From the NCBI RefSeq assembly GCF_000237925.1, contig NC_031500.1, positions 10,813,753 through 10,877,752 of the forward strand: a stretch of 64,000 bases of DNA, read 5' to 3'. This DNA is from Schistosoma mansoni. Taxonomy: Eukaryota > Platyhelminthes > Trematoda > Strigeidida > Schistosomatidae. A model generated the notes under the pieces. The model made no database searches and was not told where the DNA came from. It saw only the letters and a program-made list of their open reading frames with translations. The translations under genes were made by a program, and so were the position numbers. Below, one piece after another: positions 48,690-59,089 of this stretch. Position 1 is the stretch's first letter; every line of letters starts with the position of its first letter.

Positions 48690-50335
48690 CCTACTAAAAT
48701 GACATGTACTCGCTCTGGTAGGAATATATGGTATTATCACTTTATCTCTAACCGAAATGTGTCCTTCAGATGTGTTAGGCATCATATTACCTATGTCATT
48801 GTCTGTCCTTCTTTGTCGTTGACTGGTCTCTCTGGTTTGCTGCACCTCCCTGCTAGTTTCCTCGTTGTATCATATAGTTGTTTCATATTCCATTCCCATG
48901 CAACTTTTTTCATTATCATTGTTAGGTCTTTCACGTATTTCTGCTTGTCGACTCTAATACTCTTCTTTACTTTCTTGTTTGCTTCGGTGTATTCAGCCTG
49001 TGACTTGACTTTCTATGTTCTTGCTAGACTGTTGTTAATTGCCTTCCTCTTGTTCTTCCTTTCTTGAATATTGTCCGGGGTTTCGATAGAGACCCATTCC
49101 TTATGATGGTGATGATGATTTTTGTGGTCCAGAACCTCCTGACACGTTGAATTCGGTACTTATTGGATCTCTTTACAATTGTGCTCCACAGTAGGTTCTT
49201 CTTTGTTGAGTAGATCTTGTAAGGCTTGGAACCTGTTATTGAGAGTTAGCTTTAATTCGTTGAGTTTGTCAGTATGTTGAAAGGACGCTGTATCAAACCT
49301 TTGTAATGCTGTTTCCCCAGTTGTCCAGTATTTCTTCAGATTCAGTTTCATGTTGGCTACAACCAGTTGGTGGTGATGTGAAGCTATAACAGCTCCTCTC
49401 CTGGTCCTCACGTCTTCCATTGACTTTCTGAATTTCTAGTGATCCAAATATGATCGATCTGATTCTCTTTAGTATGATCCGTTGTGACTCATGTAATTTT
49501 GCGTATACATTTGTGGGGAGTATGGGGCCGCCTATAACCAATTTATTGAATGCATGTAGATTTGCGAATCTCTCCCAATTTTCGTTTCTATCTCCCAATC
49601 CATGTCGTCTCATGATATCTTCATATCCGTTGTTGCCCATTCCAACTTTAACGTTTAGATCTCCCATCAAGATGGTCAGGTCTTTTGCTGGTCATTTCAC
49701 TATGAACGATTCCAGCCCCTCATAAAACGTATCTTTGTCGTCGTTGTTGTTATCATTGGTGGGTGCATAACATTGGGTAACATTCATTGTGAATACCTCT
49801 TTCTTTGTTTTGAAGGATGCTTTTGTGATTCTGGATCGATGAGATTCTCGTCGTTTATGTGCATTTCGTGCTTCTTTGGACAGCATCAGAGAATTTCCCT
49901 GGTTTTGTGGGGCATTTTCGTCTTCGTAGCCAGAGTACAGCAGCATCTTTCCCGTATCTAGCTTTTGCTGTCCGGCTTGGGTCCAATGGGTTTCGCTGAT
50001 TGCGAGTACTGCCAATTTGTTTCTCCTCATTCCCGTTGCTATTTGACAGAACTTCGTGGTTTCACACATTGTCCGGACATTCCATGTACCTATAAAAATT
50101 GTTGCTCTGGTTGTTAGAGGCTACATCGACCTTTTGGCTTACGAATTATATCAGCTTTCACCCTGATGCGTCATAATTTTCCTTCGACTCTCGGGTCACG
50201 GTTAAAATGATCTAATTTGTTGAATTTTGCTGGCTTTTTTTTAACAAGATTTTTTCTACGGGATTTGGTTGCCGACTTCATGCCCAACCCTCCTTCTTAG
50301 TGTGGGGTTGGGATCGGCAGTAACCCTAGAAGTGT
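48690..50335 (-). pseudogene. Non-LTR retrotransposon (RTE-like family E), endonuclease half, decayed
   Basis: Minus strand. The order is a 5' non-coding leader (about 50335-50075), then an APE-type endonuclease domain with I-S-E-T-H-W (metal-binding Glu region, about 49990), C-Y-A-P-T-N-D (about 49770) and G-D-L-N-V-K-V-G (about 49660). A damaged S-H-H-H/Q-L-V-V block, corresponding to the usual S-D-H-x-x-V, follows near 49375. Next is the basic linker toward the RT down to about 48690. Stops and frameshifts break it into at least three frames. RT is absent, so this is an internal or 3'-deleted copy. The same family's C-terminal ends are at 4430 and 11018. Confidence 0.85.
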
Positions 50336-50690
50336 TACGGGCGGAGTTCAGTAACTATATGTTCGGCTTAAAAGATTGTGTGGCTAAGAGCCAATGACGC
50401 TAAGAGTTTCTATTGTATATAACCAATCCACGAAAAACTACAAACACCCTAACACTGCTGCTTAGGAAATATTTTATCTCAATGGTTTCCCGACTTTTGA
50501 TCGTGAATTATGTAGGAGGCACAACCGGACGGAATAAAGTCACCTTTTAATACTCAGATATGCAGGACTCCACTAGTAAAAATTAAAGATGTTCTGTCCA
50601 TCTCATACTTTCCAAAAGATTCCACTGTCGTACTCCCCACTAATTAAAAGGACTTGAGTGTTATACTACTTGATGATCTACTTGTTTGTT
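50336..50690. other. No gene seen
   Basis: Short spacer between two decayed retroelements. Confidence 0.3.
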
Positions 50691-50722
50691 TGTGATATTT
50701 AAGAGTATTTGAATTGTAGTAT
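50691..50722. repeat. Direct repeat, downstream copy, flanking the gag pseudogene
   Basis: A 32-bp block (TGTGATATTTAAGAG, then TATTTGAATTGTAGTAT) that recurs at 51875-51906 with a single mismatch and in the same orientation. Confidence 0.9.
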
Positions 50723-50873
50723 GCACACTGACACGTAATTTGAGTCGTTCCATCATGTGACTTTGACTTGCATAAAAATTATGGTACACATTCCTTCTGC
50801 TATTCATATTAGAATACACAGATAGATATGCATCAATATGTGTGTTTAACACATGTGATTCATCTAGGGTTGA

Positions 50874-51863
50874 TTAACGTGCGAAACACTCAAATGGAAA
50901 ACATGCACCTGCCTCATACTCATTAGGATAATCTTGAAGTGGATTTGAATTTTCTACCTGTGCACACTTCTTATCTGGGCTAACTGGTTCTCTGATGGCT
51001 TTGGGAAAACTTGCTATTCCCTCTTGTTCACAATACCAAAAGTGAAACTGCCTTTTGATCATGATCTGATTCATTCAACATTTTATTCTCAGAGTTGTGA
51101 AAAATTTCGTCTGAAATATGTGAATTATTATGACAAACCATATATGCTACAATAACATGAGAAATCTGGTCGGAAGTTGGTTGATTAATAACTTTTTTCT
51201 CACAATGATTCTGGGTTTCATTCAACTCTAGACTGCTTTGTGACGTTATACCGCTTCTAGAAGTCTTGGATAAAGATAGGTGATCTTTAGAAACTTCCAA
51301 CTTAGTAGAATCACATTAGTTTCAGCAAAATGAACCATGGTATTACAAACTGACTGAATGTGTCCAGTTTTACCACATTTAAAGCATACGGAATTACGAA
51401 ATACACATGAATTACATTGGTGGAACTTGCCACAGAACAAGGATTTACCAAACTTGTGCTCATCTTCGTGAGCTGTTTAACAACTCACCAACGAATTGTT
51501 ATCTGAATAACCTTGATTACATACTGGACTGCAACGACTTAGTGAAGTAGTTGAGTTAATGATGTCCTGACAAATCCTTTTATGAAATTTTTCTCCTTTA
51601 CGGCATTCGAAATTTCTATGCTTCACATGGTCCAACAGTAGTTCCTTGATAGTTGCATAAGGGAGTGAAATCGGCTTGTCCGGAAGCTCCAAAGCCTTTA
51701 TCGAGATGTATGCTTCTTTTCCGATGAACGTAAGGAAATTAGCCAAAATACTAAAATCCCCAATGTCATCCTTGGTCATAGCCCAGATTTCAAACCTCTC
51801 CATGTAATCCTCAAAAGCATTAAAATCTGAATGTATGTCCAACCGTTCCATCACAGGCTCCAT
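50874..51863 (-). pseudogene. Ty3/gypsy LTR retrotransposon gag, decayed
   Basis: Minus strand. It begins at an ATG at 51863-51861 and encodes a gag-like protein with a capsid-like region (F-E-D-Y-M-E-R-F, then I-G-K-E-A-Y) through 51477. The frame then shifts into a zinc knuckle of the CCHC type, C-F-K-C-G-K-T-G-H-I-Q-S-V-C (about 51390), and shifts again into a polar spacer down to about 50874. At least two frameshifts show it is not functional. No protease or RT follows. It is opposite in orientation to the pol remnant at 45885 and so is from another insertion. Confidence 0.75.
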
Positions 51864-51874
51864 CGCTACTCCAA

Positions 51875-51906
51875 TGTGATATTCAAGAGTATTTGAATTG
51901 TAGTAT
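51875..51906. repeat. Direct repeat, upstream copy, 11 nt before the gag start
   Basis: Same 32-bp block as 50691-50722 with T to C at one position. Confidence 0.9.
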
Positions 51907-52278
51907 AAACTAGTAATCCCAGCAATAACGCAATTTAATCAAGAAGTATTAGATGGGCATGAACGAATGTACTGTATTTGGAATCCGAAATCGAAACAGT
52001 CATCAATACAAAGGAATTATATGTTCATTCAAACATCACACTATTTTCCGTTGGCATTCCGTAACCAATATAGCTAATTCACTCTTGGGATCTCTTTCTA
52101 GGAAATTCAGTGGCCCAAGTTCAAAATTATTTTATACCATTTTCACTGTTTACCTGAAGTCTAATTCAGAACTTCTACATTACATCCACGCATTTTTGGA
52201 TGGAAACCGTTCTCCTGAGACGTAGTCAAAAAAGAGTTCATTGAAAGGTACCTGAACTCATAAATAAACCCCGTTCAG
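51907..52278. other. No gene assigned
   Basis: A 90-codon plus-strand frame at 51953-52225 shows no domain. This is probably the 3' flank of the minus-strand gene at 52279-52813. Confidence 0.3.
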
Positions 52279-52813
52279 CTATCCTGCAAGCTCTGGATTT
52301 GCAACCTGTGTAATAAAAAAAGAATAAGAGGATACGATCATAATGTATTGTTTTGGTAATAGCCATAACAGAGCTGAAACGTGCTATGGTAAAAAAAATC
52401 GGACTTTACAGGACATTCTCTGGAAATAGAACGTGAACGAGCTAGAACGAAATTCTGCGCAAACATTTTCTTGGCTAGAATCACCAACTCGTGATACTTT
52501 TCGCCAGAAATAACGGTAATAGTGCTTCCTTCGGAGTCTTTTAGAAGAATACTGGTTCCACAGGTACCAAGTCTGACCAATCTAAGTTTCACTTCATGTC
52601 TACTTTCACTATAAACTGATTTCTTTTATGCTCATCAAGTTCCGGATGGAATATAAAGATAATTATACATTTCCGTAGCCAAGAACTCTCTCCTACTACC
52701 CAAACTCTGATCCCAGTTAAAAGGTCCATTCTGTTCAATAAAGCTTGTGGCTCGCAATACTTCCCGCCATGCCCAAGTGTATGCGTTCCTCTTGATTCCC
52801 TTGTTTTTAAGCT
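52279..52813 (-). CDS. Unidentified gene, C-terminal exons
   Basis: I do not recognise this protein. Three minus-strand segments join in phase. The first runs from about 52813 to 52669 with A-Y-T-W-A-W-R-E-V-L and N-G-P-F-N-W-D-Q. The second is 52599-52410 with E-V-K-L-R-L-V-R-L-G and I-S-G-E-K-Y-H-E-L. The last is 52305-52279, coding eight residues and TAG. The introns are 69 nt (GTATAA...GTAG) and 104 nt (GTAAAG, then a strong T-rich tract ending ACACAG). Long open frames in AT-rich DNA plus in-phase splice sites argue for a real gene. The protein looks globular rather than low-complexity, with no membrane segment. The 5' boundary is unclear: no Met is in frame, and the next exon upstream would have to lie across or beyond SF3B5. 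A chance set of open frames cannot be excluded. Confidence 0.45.
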
Positions 52814-52819
52814 CTAGGT

Positions 52820-52839
52820 TAAGTAATATACCTCTGGAA
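52820..52839 (+). other. SF3B5 5' leader after a splice-acceptor-like site
   Basis: A pyrimidine-rich stretch ends in CTCTAG at 52812-52817, then GTTAAGTAATATACC leads to the ATG at 52840. The acceptor has no obvious local donor. It could serve a 5' UTR intron or spliced-leader trans-splicing, which schistosomes use on a subset of genes. Confidence 0.35.
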
Positions 52840-53139
52840 ATGGGTGATCGATACAATATTCATACTCAGTTAGAACATTTACAATCAAAATATGTTGGTA
52901 AGCCACATTCTGGTGCCATTAGTATTCTTATCCTATTAGGCACAGGCCATGCTGATACCACTAAGTGGGAATGGTTAACAAATCAACATAGAGATAGTTG
53001 CGCATCCTATCTGGGTCACTTTGACATGCTTAACTTGTTTGCTATCTGCGAAAATGAATGCAAGGCGAGAGTTCGATTTAACCTTCTCGAGAAAATGCTT
53101 CAGCCATGTGGTCCTCCTCCGGAACGTCCTGAGTCATAG
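52840..53139 (+). CDS. sf3b5: Splicing factor 3b subunit 5 (SF3b10)
   Basis: SF3B5 is the smallest core subunit of the SF3b complex of U2 snRNP; it supports SF3B1 and SF3B3 around the branch-point pocket. Exons 52840-52897 and 52940-53139 give 85 residues plus TAG, close to the human length (86). Hallmarks are D-R-Y-N-I-H, Q-L-E-H-L-Q-S-K-Y near the start, then T-G-H-A-D-T-T-K-W-E-W-L, N-Q-H-R-D-S, G-H-F-D-M-L-N, and the C-terminal E-K-M-L-Q-P-C-G-P-P. The intervening 52898-52939 starts GTAAGC and ends TTAG; removing it restores the uninterrupted Y-V-G-T-G-H of the family. The intron is 42 nt, a multiple of three and without an in-frame stop, so unspliced RNA would code for 14 extra residues. 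The start is set by the family N-terminus. It lies head to head with the unidentified minus-strand gene. Confidence 0.95.
   Translation: MGDRYNIHTQLEHLQSKYVGKPHSGAISILILLGTGHADTTKWEWLTNQHRDSCASYLGHFDMLNLFAICENECKARVRFNLLEKMLQPCGPPPERPES
52898..52939 (+). other. SF3B5 mini-intron (42 nt)
   Basis: GTAAGC donor and CCTATTAG acceptor. Its removal joins a codon split after the first base (G|GC) and matches the conserved protein. Confidence 0.85.
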
Positions 53140-55649
53140 TTTACTATGTATTCTATCAAACTACAACCTCTGACAATTGTTTTTTGCTTGATGGGCTGTT
53201 AAATATATGAAAAACAGGATCAGAGTTCTTTTTTGGCTAGTATGTTGGGTCGCGTCTTAATCCTTTCATTAGAGGTAAATCTGCCAAAAGTTTACTCATG
53301 TTAAGCGTCATATTCCTGTGTATTCTCTCAGTTTTAATCATCCTTCACTTACATCCCAATAATCTCATTACTAATACATAAACTCAGTTTCGTTATTAGT
53401 TTGTGTTAGTATTTGGAAATTGTAGGATAGATTCAGCCAACAATTTTATATAGATCAGCGATGTAGCTCAACTGCTAAAATAATTGTTGAATAACTATTC
53501 GGCCAGTTATTTTGTAAGTAATCATTCGGATTGAATTATCTCATTAAATTACCGGGTTCTGTCTACTTTTTCATGGCAATAGCATTTACGTTTATGGGAT
53601 TACTCGTACTCGTCAGTGTTCTCCGTATATATTTAAGATCACCATTCCAGAGTTATGTTTGGTGATTTTTCAGCTGGTTTTTGTAACAAGTGGTTTATAT
53701 GTCTTTCTGTTAACCACAGAAAACCTATTTCAATAGTGAACGACACCTCGCACAAAACGTGTATTAGACAGATCTCTGATTCAAAAAAGGGCTTCATTGG
53801 AAAAGATGTTGACTGGCGTGGCTGTAAACCTTTGTCGCATACTGCGAGTTTGTTGGAATAAAGCTAAGAGCGGCTAAACAAATACCGATAGTCCGTCAGG
53901 TCACTGATTGTTAGTCTAAAGCCTGTCAGAAGGAGCGAGTTACTTGGTTGAGGCCGGCCCAATAGCTGTAATTAATTTTAAAAATCATATCACAACCCGA
54001 AATTAGTTGCAGTTGTTTTTGTTTCTCACTTAACTGTACATCTTGAGTTTATTCCATGCTTTTCGCTCTCTTTAGAATTGGAGTTATATTCCTTGGCTTT
54101 CTGCAGCAATGGATATAATTATTTTCTTTGATTCTCACGTAAATTACTTTTCTCACTGTTTTGTTCTAAGAATTGACAACATGAACCAAAACGCGCCCGT
54201 CACATGTCATTTTACTTATAAGTGAATTAAGTGTTTTAGCAATCACCTTCTTATGTGGGATATAGTCGTATTAAACAGCTCAAGTATTTACCTTAGTGAC
54301 ACATTTCTTTATTCGTTGCAAGTAACAGAAGCACGGACTTCATTTTTTATCATCACGTATTAATATTTCCTGAAGGACTTATAGGAGACAATAATAGTGC
54401 TGCCTCTATCGACCTTGCTTGAGTTATTACCCTGACTTTTGATACACGCTTCCCGACGTAAATGACAGTTAGTGAATAATTTAAAGGTCAGGACTGACCT
54501 GCATCGGTATCTGAAATAACGGTAGGGAGTTAAATAGTTGAGTGTATCGATCACTTCACTTAACCTATGTTGAGACAACTTGACTGCAGTCGTTGTGATT
54601 GTCGTAACCATTGCTTGGAAACCTTAGATGATATAGATTAGAATTCGTCTCAGCGGGGCTAATACATTCACTGTTTGTCACCCTTCAGGTTCTGAGTCCC
54701 AAATCCTCACAATTTATTTCTTTCCCCCATACCTAACCTTTTCTACGACAACTGGTACTGTTATTATATCTACTACCATAGGACTTATCTCACTGTGCTA
54801 ATGTGGTATGACAGCTTGAACCAATGCTTATGTGCCAGGTTCTACACTGGGTATGACTGACTGAGAGGTGGATTTCTCATAGTTCTATAAGAAATCCTAG
54901 TAACTGCATAATCGGACAGGCAAAAAGTGTAAATACTTTGTGACAATCTTTAACAAAGTTTGGATTATGTTGCGAATTTAACGGTATTTTGCATTATTGA
55001 GTTTTAAAACTCGACAAGCATTCCAACCATATCACCTCTACTGTGTTACTGGGACGTTCTTTGTTTACCTTAGAAGTGTTCTAGAGTGGCTGATACTTAG
55101 TGGTATTTAAACAAACAAAGAAAATTCTCATTTGGTTTGAAATAAGTCATCTTAGTGCTTAGTTATGTGAAAGACTTCATTTGCAAACCTAACGTGTTAT
55201 CCATTTTATTATCATAGGCTATGAAATCTAACCAGATATAAATATCTATATGGTATACCGCACTCTCTTAAGGTTTTTATTTAGCGCTTTCCTCTAAGGG
55301 GATATGGACTATACTTCACCTAACCTACGAAATCGCTGTTTTAAAAGTTCTAGGTGCTAGTTAGTCGTAGCCAAATCGACTTCAATGGTGTCCGAGTTTA
55401 GTTCTTAAAAGCCTCCAATAAATGCTGGTTGTGATATACAGAATGTCAGAAAAGCCTGTAGGTGGCGTCGATTCGCGATTAATTATGATCACCACCACAG
55501 GAAGACTACGTGCCAGGTCACAGGCAACGGAAAAAGTCTTGGTACACTTAAACAAACATGTACAGTAAAGCGATCACTGGTACAATTGGTTATAATAATA
55601 ATTGTTTACATTATACCAATCGCGTTCTCGTCACAAAAGTAGGTCACTA
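53140..55649. other. No gene seen; RTE 3' tail fragment at 54775-54875
   Basis: 54775-54875 resembles the family D 3' UTR on the plus strand (GTGCTAATGTGGTATGACAG, then TATGACTGACTGA). The rest of the region holds short open frames without domains. Confidence 0.35.
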
Positions 55650-56178
55650 CGGGCCCTCAAATGCCCTGGTATGGCCGAGAGTGGGGAGAGTCCGCTCTTC
55701 CTCTCGAAATACGCTCACATGGCCGCGCATGTATAGCCTCTGCCAAGGAAGTCCTACTCACTGCCTTCCCGTGGCGAAGGTGTTGGTTACGAAATTGAGA
55801 GAACGAAAAGCGAATGTCCGGCGCTTTAACCGGGTTGGTGGACACGGAAAATTCACCCAGAGGAGTTGGAAAATCCTTTTTTTCAAACCAATGGTGCACA
55901 TGGGCTCCAGTATCCTGCGGAAACAAATGGCGTATGAATCAATTGTTGGTCGCCGGCTATCATGGGACTGCATCTCCTCACGATGCTCCAATGCCCTGCG
56001 GATTAAATTTTAAAGTTAAAGACTCCGGGTGTGACCCCCTAAGAAAACCACCTGTTTCGGTTTGGGCACCCGGGCAGTATAGTAGCCCTCACACAAATCA
56101 AATGAGATTTGTGTGGCGCATATGTATCTGGTACCCCTTTGTACCAATATTTATGTGTTTAAATAAATAAATAAAGAT
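55650..56178 (+). repeat. Family C retroposon, full length, with target-site duplication
   Basis: Plus strand. It runs from about CTCAAATGCCCTGGTATGGC to the TAAATAAATAAATAAA tail. TCACTACG occurs directly before the element (55640-55647) and again just after the tail (56179-56186), a clear 8-bp target-site duplication that supports retroposition. Confidence 0.85.
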
Positions 56179-56186
56179 CACTACGA

Positions 56187-57704
56187 GCTAGGAAACGCTT
56201 CCCGATCATCATAATTTTTTAAAATCAAAGGTCAGTGGATTATTTAATTTCTCTTCAAAGTAAATCGGAAAGTAGTTTTTTAGGGTTAGAAGAAATCAAT
56301 GTTATCAATAAATTTTCTTGTATTTAGTCTAATTTTAGCAATCTGCCCTTCGGTCCATATAATTAAAATGGTATGACCTAGAGACACATGTACTTCAGCT
56401 AACATACCTTGGTTAGGACACCACAAAAAGTAAACCCAAGTCAAAGCTAATGCCAAAACTTCATTAATAAAGTTGGATGATTTGATTTTCTCTAGAAATC
56501 AACTACTTACTGCATCAACATGTGTCGATTGTGCATAGTGGGGCTACCAGATTCTATCTCGATTATAATCTGTTTCATTTCCCCCACTAGAATATGTAAC
56601 AAACTGAAGAGCGAGATGAAAAGTAATTTGCGCTAATAGGGAGGACCTTGATTTTCGACGAAGACATTTACCGAACTACATTTTAGACTTCACTTCTGGT
56701 CAACCAATTGTAAATCACGGTTACAATACCTTTGTCTGATTTCGAAATGACACTGTTATAATTACAGATGTAATAGCAGGGTTTTAATTAACATTCGACT
56801 GAACGAATAATGGAGAATGGACGATTTGAATGCATTTTGAATCTTTGTTAACTGACTAGCATAGAAGAAAGGATAGTACAATGCATATTTTATTTTAATA
56901 GTGACCAACATTGTTAGGATTACAATCAGCTCTCGAAATAAATTATCGCACGGCCTATAGGCATCATTTTGGCCTACTATGCAGCAGTTATACACCATAG
57001 AATGAACCCAAACGTGTGAATTACGGATTCACAGACCACAGATCTATTGCCATCAATATGATTTAAACGTTGTGTCTAGTTCTATGTATAACGTCAACAG
57101 TTTGCTAACTAACACTTATGGTATAAATTACAACAACATACTGTACGGAAATTACTCTGGGAGTAAATAATTCGGGAATACACATTATTCCTTTTGTTTA
57201 CTTGGTCGAAAAACAAATACCATGCGTCTTTATAATCATAATAGTTATATGACTTTCAATTGTGTGTACAAGCAGCACCAATTAAGTACTACATAACAGG
57301 AGTTTTTTAAATAGTAATATAATTTTGTCGAAACAGATCTCATTATGTACTTGAGTTGTAGACATTCTTTTATTCGGCTTTAATTTAGTATATACCGTTG
57401 ACTAATAAATGGATAGTCATAGGGAATTAGGTTGTGATTTTTCGAATAATACAATTGTCTAGTAAGGTGCAATCTACTTATTGATTTGTTAGTAGGTCGT
57501 AATGTAACAACTAAATGTCAAGTGTTTGCTTCTGATTTTCAATGGATTTCGTAGATTTATCTGTGTAGAAAAACCATTCCAAATCACCACATGTGGCTGT
57601 TATTATTTATCACAGTTTTTCATGGACTTCCGACATGTCAAAAAATGGGTATGTATAAAGTTTAAATGATTAATTTACCTTAGTTGGGCAACTATTTGGT
57701 AGGT
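56187..57704. other. No gene seen
   Basis: AT-rich sequence. No repeat or exon is recognisable. Confidence 0.3.
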
Positions 57705-57910
57705 GTTTTGTTCTAAATGGGACTCCTCAGTAGTGCTCACACGATCTACCAGGGATCGAATTCAAGATAAATTATTGACGATTGGGACTCGATAGTCGAG
57801 GAGATGACAACGGCGTTTAAGGCGAAAGGTATTTAGTTCAAGTTTTACTGTGAAAGGTACATACAGTCCCGAATGGGACGGAGCATACCTTCTAGATTTC
57901 GCCACTATAA
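57705..57910. repeat. Family B fragment (minus) next to a decayed family A copy (plus)
   Basis: 57705-57770 keeps GGGACTCCTCAGTAGTGCTC and a damaged B-box of family B in minus orientation. 57775-57910 keeps the family A head (ACGGCGTTTAAGGCGAAAGG) in plus orientation, and AGTCCCGAATGGGACGGAGC with CUGANGA lost. Confidence 0.55.
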
Positions 57911-59089
57911 TCTACTCATCATATTCTCTTTTGATTTTGCCTAAAAAGTGATAGGGAATATGGAGCAATTCAGAGGAATATCTATAGTGAGAATACCATT
58001 ACAGGTAGGTACTTGGTTTACAGTTGTGTGTTAAGCAAATTTAAGAGTCAGGATTAGTCATTTCACTTGTAGACGATGGAATCTGTACACAAAAATGAAA
58101 TCTAATAATGTGACGTTAGTTAGAAAACTCATGCATGATAAACAGTATCCAATAATTTAAACAGAAATCATTTTAGACAACACGATAATAAATATTGTTG
58201 TGAACGAGAACATAGGTAAGGATAACCTATTGTATTTAAGTACAAAACTAAAGAATCTCTTGGTAACATATGAGAATCATACATTGAACACTTCATTTGC
58301 AAATTTCTACCATTTGTACTTCACATTTTGTGTGATTCTTCCAGTCCACAATTCCTCTATATTCTCTTCAACTGGATCTTTTGCTGCCAGGTTTCCCACT
58401 TCCGATTGGTGTTACATACTACTTATGTCTGTCGATATAATAGTACACGCCCCAGTATTCTTTCGTGTAGGAAAAATTCGTATCCATCCAGTTAATTTTC
58501 GGAATAGGTTATATTTCTGAACGGACTCAAAGAAGGTCTAGCCTCAACCAATATGACATATAAATTTGTTCCCGTTTATGTTCGTTTCATCCAGCTATGT
58601 GAATAAGAAGTATAATAATTTCAGGTAATAGACATTTTTGTCCGGCATTGAGTTATATGTATCTATATATCTTAAATGGCTTTCTCAGTGTACACTTCCG
58701 TAATACTAGTACCACTGTGACAACATCAAGAATGCTTGTTATGATTTTAGTTTTAATTAATTCAGTATTGAGAATTCAACGGATATTCAGGGAGTTTACC
58801 CTAGACTGGTCTTAGTTGAACAATCAGTGTTATACTTGTCTAACTTCAATCAATTCAAGGTTTGGAGCAATCCCCGTTGGGGTCGTTGATACCTACTGTT
58901 GGGTAATCCCATAGTAGGGCTAAACTGTCTCAGTGGTTCCTGATCCCCAGTAATCTTTTTAGCTAAGGCTAGTCTTTGATACAAACTATGGAGATGCAAA
59001 AATCTCTACTAACCCTCTGTACTGGTAGTTCAATGAACAACAGAACATGTTTTATTAAGAGTTAAATGTTGAAACCAAGATGTTTCAGA
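57911..59089. other. No gene identified
   Basis: A 106-codon plus-strand frame at 58200-58520 has no recognisable domain. It could be part of the 5' region of the Penelope-like element, but I cannot support that. Confidence 0.3.

Noticed and set aside
48699-49067. 122-codon plus-strand hydrophobic open frame resembling a membrane protein
   Set aside because: It is the antisense of the lysine/glutamate-rich linker of the family E retrotransposon. The hydrophobicity is a by-product.
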